64,000 nucleotides of DNA from Epiperipatus broadwayi (Eukaryota > Onychophora > Udeonychophora > Euonychophora > Peripatidae): assembly GCA_028023455.1 (NCBI GenBank), contig JAQFVV010012434.1:8057355-8121354 (forward strand), read 5' to 3'. Below the pieces are notes generated by a model, which was not told the DNA's origin, ran no database searches, and saw nothing but the letters and a program-made list of their open reading frames with translations. Position numbers and translations under genes: made by a program. Shown here one piece after another: positions 47,825 through 57,859 of this stretch; the first letter of the stretch is position 1; each line of letters starts with the position of its first letter.

Positions 47825-50175
47825 ATGGGTTTGTGGAGTTTAGTTTTTAATAATTTTTCATTGAATGATATTAGAGAAATTAAAATTTGTCTAGATTGAG
47901 TGATAGGATAGAGTCTTTAAGATGGCAGATTTATTTTCTTAAAAAATGTAGGGAATTTAGTATTTTTCCTAGGTGTTGTGTTATTAATTTTAGCAGAAAT
48001 AAAAAGTTGCTTCAAAATATGAATTTGGTTTTTAAGTTACAAACGTATATTTTGAATAGTTTTTAAAAGAAAATTTTGTAAAGTTTTACAAATTTATGTA
48101 TGTATACAAAAGAAATACATATTATTTAGACAGGAGGCATGATTTTAATTATTCAATTTTGAATTTTTTTTATGAGGCAATTTAGACAGAATAGGTCAAA
48201 TTTTTATTGTCAAAAATATTAAAGAAAATTAAAGTGGTTGTTTGTGAAAGTTAATAAAATTTATTGTAGTGATAAAGGGTATAAGAGTAATGTATCTGAT
48301 AGAGTTGTTAATCTTTCTGACATTAAGTTAAATGATAGAGAATTAGATATTCTTGGTAAAGGCCCTAATTTGTTCCATTTCATTCAAAAAATATAGTTTT
48401 TGATACAATTTCTATTCAGTCTAGTAATTTGAGTGATGAACAGAAAGTTGGTATTCAATCGATTTTGAATAAAAGTTTAAAAAGAAAAAAAAATTGTGGT
48501 TAATCCTGCTGAGGTTAGACATCTTAAGAATACATTAATTGCTAATGATGCAATCATTTCTTGTGAAGACAAAGCTGGTAGGTTTGTCATTATGAAAGGA
48601 GATGAATTCAAAGATAAAATGGATAGGGAATTAAATAATGGTAAATATATGTTTTTAGATAAAGATCCAGGTAATTTAATTAAAAGAAAATTGTTAGATA
48701 TTATGAATAAAATGGTTAATTTAAAAATTTTTAATAGAGTAGATTATTTAAAATGCTATCCAAATGATTTTATATCAGCTAAGATGTTTGTGAATATTAA
48801 AACTTATAAAGATGGTTTTCCTTTAAGATTTATTTTTTTGATTTTACAGATAGGGTTGTAGAGGGTATTTCTAGATTCTTGAATAATTTTTTAAAACAAT
48901 TTGTTGATTTTGGTCATTACATAGTTTCTTCTTTTGAGGCTTTTGATAAGATTAATAATTTTAAAATGGAAAATATTTGGGCATTTGGCAGTTTAGATAT
49001 TGAAAATATGTATCAGTCTGTTAATAGGTTAAGCAGTATTGATACTCTTATGTCTGTTTTGATTAAGAAAAGCTCTTTATCAAAAAATAAAATTAAGGTA
49101 ATTAAAGATTTGCTTTTGTTATTGGAATTTTCTATGTATTTTACTTATAAAGGTAATTTTTATAAGATTAAGGAAGAGTGTATAATAGGTTATAGTATTT
49201 CTCCTTTAGTATGTTCAGTTTATATTAATTATATGGAACAGGAAATTATTATTAAAAAGAATTGTTTATATGTAAAGTTATTTGTTAGATATGTTGATGA
49301 TTATTTATTTGTAGTTGAGAATGATAAATTGAAGGAATTTGTAAATGAGTTTAATTGTTTTGATCCTTCTATAAAATTTGTGTTAGAAGGAGGGGGGTTA
49401 GATTTTGGTAAGTTAAAATTTTTAGATCTTTTGATGATAAGAAATGGAGAAACTTAATTGTTTACTATGCAGTCATTTAGTTAAAAGTAGAGAATTAAGA
49501 TCTATAATTAAACCTGATAGCTATAAGTCTGTAAGTCTTTAAGGAATTATTGTCATAGGAATAATAAATTAAATAATTCTAGTAGGGTAGGTTTGTTTCA
49601 GAAATGTCAATTTTATAAAGATTAACTAAATTTATTAAATGTATTTTATTTAATAGTAATATTTGAAGGATGTAAAGGATAAAGAAAAATATGATTTTAT
49701 TTCTTTGCCATTTCAATTGTCTTCTTATAAAATTGTATGTAGAAATAGTAAATTGTTTGGAAATAAGAAAATTGCTTTTAAAAGTGGTGTTACATTCAAT
49801 AATTTATTAAATAATACAAAAGAAATTTTTGATAGAAACGCTATTCCTGGTGTAGTATATTTTATCCCTTGTTTATTTAGTAAGAAGGTCTACATAGGTC
49901 AGAGTAGTCTGAGTTTAAATGAAAGGATAAAGGTTCATAAAAGTAGAGTTAAATATAGATATCTTAGTTCTGCTTTGTATATCCATGAAAAAGATACAGG
50001 CCACACTATTAATTGTGATGAAGCTAAGGTTGTCTACTTTGAGAGAAATGAAATCAAAAGAATTAAAAAATCTTTATTATTGAGAATTTATTATTCTGAA
50101 GCAATTAACTTATTTAAGAGTTCTTTTAATATTAAGGGTGGATGGGAAGTGAATGGATTTGTGGGTAATGGTTAA
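47825..50175 (+). pseudogene. PLE unit 5 RT-GIY-YIG protein, disrupted but with intact endonuclease core
   Basis: It starts MGLWSLVFNN at 47825. The RT frame 48879-49457 has SLDIENMY and a YVDDYLFVV box. Frame 49663-50175 (170 codons) is the only copy in the array with an uninterrupted GIY-YIG core: GVVYFIPCLFSKKVYIGQ (49849-49902), then the R..H...S block and the conserved H..DTGH. It ends naturally at VNGFVGNG. Several small deletions in the N-terminal third, a frameshift at about 48830 and a deletion near 49530-49640 make it dead. Confidence 0.88.
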
Positions 50176-50254
50176 TATTATATAGTATAGTTTTTGTAGT
50201 TCTTTACACTTGAAGTCTGTTTGTAGCAGTGAAACCTTTGGTTGTGTTTTAATA

Positions 50255-50337
50255 TTATTTTTATGCTGGTCTAGTTGAATTTTGGATTTGGGGTAATTTT
50301 AATTATATATTGACTAGTTTAGCTTTATGCTTGTAAT

Positions 50338-50343
<6 letters not shown>
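50255..50343 (+). mobile_element. PLE unit 6 stub
   Basis: The first ~90 bp of another unit (TATTTTTATGCTGGTCTAG to GCTTGTAATGTTTATA), cut off by the (TA)n tract. Confidence 0.85.

Positions 50344-50427
<84 letters not shown>
50340..50427. repeat. (TA)n microsatellite
   Basis: About 85 bp of near-pure TA with one interruption (TTAT at 50396), at the right border of the PLE array. Confidence 0.95.
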
Positions 50428-50429
<2 letters not shown>

Positions 50430-50431
<2 letters not shown>

Positions 50432-51515
50432 CATAAAAATAAAATATATAATGGTAATTAACTATTATATACAGTCTTTAAATCTCAGAAGTACTCTCAG
50501 TTAATCCCTTTAATTGTTTTTACAATAGTTTTTAATTAACAGACATTTTATTTGTATTATATATATATGATTTTTAAAAAAATACAATAAAACTTCTCAA
50601 ATAATAATTTTTAAATCATTTATTAAGCATATTATTATAACTTATAAAATACTTAGATAAATGCCCAAGTCACATTTATTCATTCAATTGCAGTGGAATT
50701 AAAATTTTCATTATAGATTTATTATTATCACAATTAGCCCAATATGTCACATGATCCCAGTTGACACAATGCTTTAATTGTAGCAATAATTTTTATTTTT
50801 ATTGATGCAGTTCTTCAATTTAATAAAACATATAGGGATTTGGTATGCTCTATTATCAATCATTTATTGATTGCCCAAGTTTATATTATATAGCAGAAAT
50901 GGAATAAGAGAAATTGATATTTTATTATTATGAATTACTCTTATGGTTAGTTTTAATATTGCAAATGATTACTGGATTTCTAAAGATCATGAATTTAAAA
51001 CTATATTTTCTGACAATTTTAGATCAGCCACATGGATATCAGGATTTTTATAGTACAATCATTAACTTATAAAGGTGAATTATTTATAATCAAATCAAAA
51101 TACATTTGAACATCTATAATACATTTTGATTGTCAACTATATGTGATGTCTAAAAGCAAAAAAAATGCAATTGAAATTCATTTACAAATCAATTGAAAAC
51201 AAAAACCTAATGATGCCTACCATTGACAGGCGCAGTTACAATAGCCATTAAAAATAGCAAATGCATTTAATCAAAATATATAGTAATTTATAGCATTCTT
51301 TTTTTTTAAGAAAGGTGAATTTATTCAATAGATTATATGAAGAATACCATTATTTGCAATTGTGGACTACATTCAGAAGAAAAAAGTTTGCGATTTTACA
51401 GTAAAAGTTCAGTTCCAAAATATATGATAATAAAAAGGTTAAATGAAAACTTTTAATATTTGAGCATATTTATTCATCACAGCAAGCAAAACATATAAAA
51501 AATAAAGTTTAGCTT
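50430..51515. other. No gene seen
   Basis: AT-rich sequence without exons or repeats that I can classify. Confidence 0.5.
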
Positions 51516-51520
51516 TTACA

Positions 51521-51636
<116 letters not shown>

Positions 51637-52682
51637 TAGTAAAACAATAATAATGTACAAAACAAGAACAAAAAGTTTCCGAATTTATGCTAGATTTTTA
51701 TCCTTCAAAAAAATGTACAAATAAATAAATAACTAAATTATCTATTAGTCGGTACATTATGCTTGACCCTCAGCAAAGTTTCTTTATAAATAAATGTAAA
51801 TAACTAAATACACTATTATTTTTTATTTAATTATTTTTTTTAAAGAGCATTTCTTAACTAAATTACCTTTAAATTATGCTAATAATTTATATTTAATTTT
51901 ACTTAAATCTTTTAAATCAATATTTACTCATACATTAGATTTAATTTTCTTCAGTTCATTCTACTTAATGTTTTTTAATAATATTAGTATTATATTTTAA
52001 CAAGTATAGAAATACTTTTTAACATTTGCTCTTTTTACTTTTATGATTTCAGTTTAAAATGTAATAAGCGTCAAAAACAGACTTTTGAAATTTCATTATC
52101 ATTATTTTTAATAATAGGAGTAGTATTGCTGTTGTTATTACTAAAATAGTATTCTGATTCCATTTATCACCATAACAAATAATTTAATTGCTTAAATATT
52201 TTAATAAATCTGCAAATAGACCGAAGAACACAATATATTTTAAAGCAAGGCAGCTTTTAAGTAGGTCACTGCCGGAAATAGATCTTTGCAAAAGTTTCTA
52301 ACAGAGGAAAGTTATAAAAAAAAATAGCATTATTTATTGGAATTCCTTTAAATAATTTTTTTTTCATAATTTAATATATTCTCTAACTGAAAATAGTTAA
52401 ATACCCATTTACCAACCAATATTGAATTGATAATTGGGTTATCTATGGACTGACTTCTTAAAAATACTACTGCTATTCAAAACATGAAACATTATATAAT
52501 TAAAAGGCATTACAGATTTTTTTAAATTTACACATTTTTAAAACTTTAAAAATAATGTCATTTTAATTATTCCATAATAACATGTTTAGAACTAAAATAT
52601 TTACATCACCATGATTGTGTCTAAATTGATTGTTATAAAAAAAATAACAATAATCAGTAGTAATCTACAATCACATTATCTA

Positions 52683-52730
52683 TACACCAGACTGAACCCA
52701 GGCTATATAAAGCCTGGTGGGTTTTTTTCA
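52683..52730. repeat. Hairpin AACCCAGGCT/AGCCTGGTGGGTT
   Basis: The arms at about 52694-52703 and 52711-52723 pair around TATATAA with a single T bulge, followed by a T-run. It is the most GC-rich hairpin in a very AT-rich stretch. Its role is unknown. Confidence 0.6.
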
Positions 52731-53295
52731 ATTGGTTGCTTTAACATTTTTTTTAGATTTAATGAAAATTAAACAAAATATTTTAATATTATATATTAAA
52801 CATGAGAAATGTAGCCAGCCAGAAAGCTGATGTTTTGATTTCAATTATAAGCTAACCAATGAAAACTAAATGTAAATACAGTACTAAAGCATTTCTTCCC
52901 ATACTATATATCACATTTCAAACATGAATAGATGTACTATAATCACATTTTCTTTGCAATTTAAATACTATACTTCTGTAGTTCAAAGTCCTTGTATTGA
53001 TTTTTTTCTGAGTATTTTTTGTTATTTCTTTACATAAATGTAATAATACACTAACCACATATTTTTCGAACATTTTTTTACTTACCAGCAGAGCCCATCA
53101 TTACTACAGAATTAATTGCTTTATCAGAATGACAACTTTGGCACTAACATGGGATTTGAACTTTTCATCATCAGATTTTCATTGAAATGGATGGCTGAAG
53201 AGTTGTGGATTGGAGTAGTTTGAAGCCTGTCCATTAAAGTATGAATATTGGCTATCTTAATACAAAGCTGAGCACTGTTTGTATATATGTGTAGA

Positions 53296-53359
53296 GATAG
53301 TAATTGGGACCAACTGAAGATTGCTGGTTTAGCATGAAATATGTATATTGATGGTTATT
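53296..53359 (+). ncRNA. Hammerhead ribozyme copy 8 (core intact)
   Basis: CTGAAGA (53314-53320, a legal CUGANGA variant) and GAAA (53336-53339) are intact. Stem II is TTGCT/AGCAT (four of five pairs) with loop GGTTT. Stem III is ATA/TAT with a TG loop. The predicted cut is after A53347. Stem I GGACCAA pairs with TTGATGG, with one mismatch. Confidence 0.8.
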
Positions 53360-53782
53360 TTTTTTTTCAACATGTGTGTTATCATGTGGGTCAGCAATAT
53401 GAGATGACATGGAGAGTTGAAGATCATGTGAAAAATGAGTTTGAATCCCTTATATATTACATTATATGTGCAGGTGTGTGCAAGTCTGTACAATGTATTA
53501 AATTACATATTGAAACATAGTGCATTAAAGGACTGCCCATACCTCATATATGTATGTAAATGGATTATTCTCTGGTACATGAGAGGTCAGAATGACTAAT
53601 GTCAACATAGATAAGATGACAACCTTGGCACTAACATAGGCTTTGAATGTTCCACCATCAGATTTTCAATGAAATGGATGGTTGAAAAGTTTTGGGTTGG
53701 AGTAGTTTGAAGCCTGTCCATTAAAGTATGAAGATTGGTTATCTTAATATAAAGCTGAACACTGATTGTGTATATTGGTGGA

Positions 53783-53846
53783 GATAGTAATCTGGAACAA
53801 CTGATGATTTCTGGTTTAGGATGAAATATGTATATTGGTGATTTAT
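53783..53846 (+). ncRNA. Hammerhead ribozyme copy 9 (core intact, stem II weakened)
   Basis: CTGATGA (53801-53807) and GAAA (53823-53826) are present. Stem II is TTTCT/AGGAT (one U.G pair, one mismatch). Stem III is ATA/TAT. The predicted cut lies before TTGGT (53835). Stem I AACAA pairs with TTGGT (one mismatch), and the outer AATC pairs with GATT. Confidence 0.75.
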
Positions 53847-53935
53847 TTATCTTTTTAACATGTGTGTGATCAGGTGGATCCGTTATATGAGATGACATGG
53901 AGAGTTGAGGGTCATGTGAAAGTCTTCCTTATATA

Positions 53936-55593
53936 TTAATATTTAATGTAAATTAAACAAAACATTTTAATGTATAAATAAATTTTTGAATTTTAGTAAA
54001 GCTAAATTAAAATTTATATTTTTAAATATATGTTATATTTGATAGCTTTATGGCTTGAAATATATATTTATTGGAGCACTCTCTGAATTAATAGTTACCA
54101 TTTATTAATTGCTAAATATATCTATTATGGGACTGGTAGACCATAAAAGCATGAAGCATCTTACTGTCAAATTATAAATACATGCTTATGGCAGTTTCTC
54201 TAGCTGGCTTGTACAGAATACAAAAATACCCTGACCATTTCTTTATTTTTTTTATTAAATATAATATTTAATTTTTTTTTAATTGATTGCTTTAACAATT
54301 TTTTAAAGATTTAATATAAATATATATTATTAAACATTGCTAATTTTAAAAATTGGCTAACATTGCTAAGTATGTCATTCAACAGAACCATATTCAGGGA
54401 TTGACAGATTGTAATAAAACAGAGCATCTTAATGGCAAATTATGAATCAGCTTGTGGTTATTCCTGCAGCTGGAGGTGAATCGTCATCATGAAATATATA
54501 CTATATCTCTGTAGTTAAGAACATTTATACTGATTTTTCCCCAGCATTTTTTATTTAATGGCAAAATTACTTCCTCTACATAAAAGTAGTTGTTGTGACA
54601 TCATCAGGTGAACATTCATTCACCAATCAGACAACAGAAAATACAGATTTTATATATATAATATTTACCAATTTTATACTTTTAACAATCATATATAAAA
54701 CTCTATTTAGTTAATAGGTTTTGAGTGGCAATTTGGGATCAGTTTCAAGTAACTTTCTTTCAGATAAAATACCATTGTTAGATAAATTCATCCATCAACT
54801 AGATGGAAGATTCTGTATGTAACCATATAAATTAGTGGCACTCACTATTATTAAAACAAACTAAAACTGAAGAAAGCAACTGTTGTTACTTTCTTTAATA
54901 TATATCGTCTCTGCCAAAACATAAGATACCAGAATTCACCTATATTTAAAACAATCAATATATATGTTTTTCTATATTAGTTTTAGATCTATGTGGCTAA
55001 ACAAAAACGCAATTGAATTTTATTTAAAATGCAATATTGAAGCATTCGTTTAATATACAAAAATTTTTTGTCTAGAAAAATATTATTTTCTGGCTGAATA
55101 AAATCCAATTAGCAAGATCATAGTAATTAAAGTCTATCAGCACAATCATTTAGTGTTTTTGACTACACTATGCTAAGATAATGTAACATAATAGAAAAAA
55201 TGCATATATGAGTATCAAAACTATATTGGTTTATGAATAAAAACATTTATAATTTTATCCATTAATAAACATCATAGACAGAAACGTATGCGAAATGCAT
55301 AATATGAAGATAATTTGCAGCAATGACATTGTAATGTTATACAAAATTATATGATAATATATTACATAGAATAGTAATAAACAACTGTCAGCATTCACTA
55401 ATCCATTAATTTTATTTTATTATGTTTAACAATGATTATATAATCAAATAATAAAGGATGTAACTATTTTTTGCATTACACAATCTTACTGCGAATATAT
55501 AAATTATCATTAATTAATATTAATAAATGCCATAATACTTTTAAATTATTATAATACAAATTCATTAGTGCTTTTTTTAAACAAATAATAAAT
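53936..55593. other. No gene; diverged direct repeat of upstream sequence
   Basis: 54280-54590 resembles 52725-53040: TTGCTTTAACA, AAAGATTTAAT, CTCTGTAGTT and GATTTTT-CCAGCATTTTTT occur in the same order. An additional short match (AATTAAACAAAA-ATTTTAAT) is at 53950. The ribozyme dimer therefore sits between two old copies of an unidentified repeat. Confidence 0.45.
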
Positions 55594-55613
55594 ACTTTTT
55601 ATTTCAATTTCAG
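55594..55613 (+). promoter_or_regulatory. Candidate 3' splice site of a 5' UTR intron
   Basis: Pyrimidine-rich CTTTTTATTTCAATTTCAG with AG at 55612-55613, 127 nt before the receptor start codon and with no in-frame upstream ATG preferred. A 5' UTR intron before a single-exon receptor coding sequence is common, but the donor cannot be located. Confidence 0.45.
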
Positions 55614-55739
55614 AATGTGCCTTGAACTGAAAAGAAATTTCAATACTACAGTATGTTCTAAGATAAGTAGACGCAAAATAGTTTTTATCTCCAAGAATTA
55701 TGTAATCTCCTCTTTATAATTATTAAATATTTTAATAAT

Positions 55740-56774
55740 ATGGAAAATTATTCAAATAATACAAACTCAGTCATTACAACTCGCGAAAATCTAGCTTGTG
55801 AAAGATGTACAAGTGCAATTGCTATTGTATCTTTAATTATATCTTGCATTGCATTATTTGCACCTATTACCTCCTTAGCTACTGTTATACATCCTCGTTT
55901 AAGAACTAAACTGACACCATTTTATGTAAATGTGACATTAACTGGATTCCTTCACTTATCTTGTGATATTATATATGCTATAGAAAATATATATCGAGAT
56001 CATTTTCGATACAATAAAATTAACATTTGGGTTATAGTTCATATTATTCAATACCTACGGGAAACGTCTTTTGGTTCATTATTGCTTTCTTTAACAGCTT
56101 TAACTTACTTTCAACATGCTGCTGTTAATAGATCAAATCAGACTTCAAGTTTAACTTCTAAAAGAGATAAATCAAGCGTTCTCATTGCTGTATTGATCTG
56201 GATTGCAACATTAACACTTCATTTTCCATATTTAATTTACAATTTTGAAATGTGTATTTTTGATTTAAATTGTTCAGATTCATTTTGCCATGAAGAATTT
56301 CCTGATACTGGCTTTAGCAGTTTCAATGTAAGTAGATACATTATATTTGCTGTGTTACCAATTGTATTTCAGTTTTCTATAAATGTGCAAACTGTATTTC
56401 ATTACAAAAAAACAGTTTTAAAAAATTTAGAGCAACGCAGTACCCAAAATGAGGATAACCGACGACAAAACATTTTAAAAATTTTTCTAATGAAAACTAT
56501 CGCATTTAGTTTATTCATATGTCCTCCAATATGTTCCCTTATATTTTCCGAAATATATGGAAGACGAAGCAATGCATATAAAATATCAAAAATAGCTGAG
56601 GCGTTTACTATTAAAATAAATAGTATGCTTGCGTTTACAGTATATTATTTATTTAACAATGACTTTCAGAAAATTGTTAATAGTTATTGTTGTTTTAGCA
56701 ATGCAAATATTAACAAAATACAAAGTATTGAAAATAAAAGTGAAAAATCTCAGACACATTACTCAAATGCTTAA
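55740..56774 (+). CDS. Orphan class A-like G-protein-coupled receptor, single coding exon
   Basis: A 344-codon intact frame, the only convincing host gene here. The N-terminus is extracellular with glycosylation sequons NYS (3-5) and NNT (6-8). There are seven hydrophobic segments: about 25-50, 60-82, 97-124, 145-167, 199-221, 246-270 and 284-305. Class A landmarks are Asp76 in TM2, Trp154 in TM4, Pro207 in TM5 and the CPP (261-263) of TM6. Departures are strong: TM3 ends TYFQH instead of (D/E)RY, TM7 reads LAFTVYYLF without NPxxY, and the usual TM3 cysteine is missing. The tail is short and Ser/Asn-rich with CC at 317-318. It is probably a plasma-membrane receptor for an unknown ligand, perhaps a peptide; I would not name a subfamily. 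The ATG lies shortly after an in-frame stop in AT-rich leader. Confidence 0.85.
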   Translation: MENYSNNTNSVITTRENLACERCTSAIAIVSLIISCIALFAPITSLATVIHPRLRTKLTPFYVNVTLTGFLHLSCDIIYAIENIYRDHFRYNKINIWVIVHIIQYLRETSFGSLLLSLTALTYFQHAAVNRSNQTSSLTSKRDKSSVLIAVLIWIATLTLHFPYLIYNFEMCIFDLNCSDSFCHEEFPDTGFSSFNVSRYIIFAVLPIVFQFSINVQTVFHYKKTVLKNLEQRSTQNEDNRRQNILKIFLMKTIAFSLFICPPICSLIFSEIYGRRSNAYKISKIAEAFTIKINSMLAFTVYYLFNNDFQKIVNSYCCFSNANINKIQSIENKSEKSQTHYSNA

Positions 56775-56889
56775 AACATTTAGAAGTTTTTCAAATTTAA
56801 TTGGAAACAACATTTTTATTCAGTATCACAAAATTTCAAATTTTACTCAAAATATTTTTAAAATATTAACTATTTCTGAAATTTAAAAA

Positions 56890-57779
56890 AGACAATTATT
56901 GTTACCAAAATCACACTTTTCTTTATTTTGCCATAATATCCTATAAATACAATTTATCCAAACCACTTCAAACACTTTTTAGCAAAACTCTTTATTTGTA
57001 CATATACATACATCTATGTTTCGACTTACCTGCAGTCTTCTTCAGAGCTATGATATAATGAACACTTATTGTTGTTGATATTTTTTTTTAATATTTGTGT
57101 CTTACTACCACAATCCATCTATAAATGTCAAAAGTTTAGTATTCAAATTTTTGACTTCACCCACTTTAGATGAATACATTAATGATTATTATTAACTTTT
57201 TAATAGGCTAGTGATTATAATATTTCAAGCCTAAAATAAACTTTAGACCATGTTAAAGATTAATATATCTTTTTATTAAAAATATTTTTTAAAAAAATTC
57301 TGTTTCAGCTCAGATTCTTGCAATATATAAATAAAGATGTTTAAAATGAATAAGTGGTCTTTGAATTGTTTTACATATTGAACCAGTGCTCTAATTCAAG
57401 TCACAATGTCTCATATATATCTTCATTATTTATTCAGTATTTATCAATATCAAAATGCCACAATCCAATCTACAAGTGTCAAACTTTCAGCACTCACACT
57501 TTTGATACCATCCATCTTAGGTAAATATATTAATGACTAAGGTTAATCTTTTTTAAAAAATATATAACTTTTTTTCATAAGATCATACATCATTTTTTGC
57601 ATTCTTTTTTTTTTTTTTTGTCTTATTCATTATTGCTTTTCTCTTGATTTCATTTTTTAAAATTTTTTTTAATTTAAAAAGTTATTTATTTTATTTAATA
57701 ATTTATTCCATAATAACGATTAACATATAGATGAATAGGTACTAAATGGTGTTATTATTTTCAAAATTATAATTAATAT
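56890..57779. other. Receptor 3' flank; no second gene seen
   Basis: No open frame of note. AATAAA-like sequences occur (for example about 57235), but none is a clear polyadenylation site. The PLE-type ribozyme-like motif at 57000-57056 is listed separately. Confidence 0.4.
57000..57056 (-). ncRNA. Hammerhead-like motif of the PLE type
   Basis: Minus strand: CTGAAGA (57045-57039), one extra A, stem II GACT/AGTC with loop GCAGGTA, GAAA (57022-57019), and stem III ACA/TGT around TAGA, then A as cleavage base. Stem I is weak. The arrangement matches hammerheads reported in terminal repeats of Penelope-like elements. No PLE coding sequence is next to it, so it may be a solo fragment. Confidence 0.5.
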
Positions 57780-57853
57780 TGTCAAGCATTGGTGGCCTAG
57801 TAGTTAGCATAGCTGGCTTCCAAGCAGCTGGCCCAGGTTCGCTGTCAAGCATT
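57780..57853 (+). mobile_element. 52-bp tRNA-like insertion with 11-bp target duplication
   Basis: The direct repeat TGTCAAGCATT (57780-57790 and 57843-57853) brackets 52 bp that start GGTGGCCTAGTAGTTAGCAT, with a perfect pol III box A TGGCCTAGTAG (57793-57803), and end at GGTTCGC, the first half of box B (57836). GC content is far above the surroundings. It is best read as a SINE or tRNA-derived retrocopy truncated right after box B begins. Confidence 0.7.
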
Positions 57854-57859
57854 TGACAT

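Larger units (their letters stand above)
26431..50343 (+). repeat. Head-to-tail array of five Penelope-like units plus a stub
   Basis: A recurring unit start (TATTTTTATGCTGGTCTAG) occurs at 26431, 30069, 32828, 44771, 47508 and 50255. Excluding nested insertions, the spacing is about 2.73-2.82 kb. Each unit has a roughly 320-bp leader, one long PLE reading frame and a roughly 90-bp tail ending GTGAAACCTTTGGTTGTG. The left border coincides exactly with a unit start, and the sixth unit is cut after about 90 bp by (TA)n. All reading frames are broken. Confidence 0.92.
53117..53935 (+). repeat. Hammerhead-bearing repeat, third locus, ~1.7 units
   Basis: Unit one runs from about 53117 (ATGACAACTTTGGCACTAAC) to 53603. 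Unit two starts at ATGACAACCTTGGCACTAAC and stops at about 53935, after the box-B-like segment. The ribozyme cores are 53314 and 53801, exactly 487 nt apart. This is the cleanest dimer in the window: cutting at both ribozymes would release one unit-length RNA. Confidence 0.85.
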
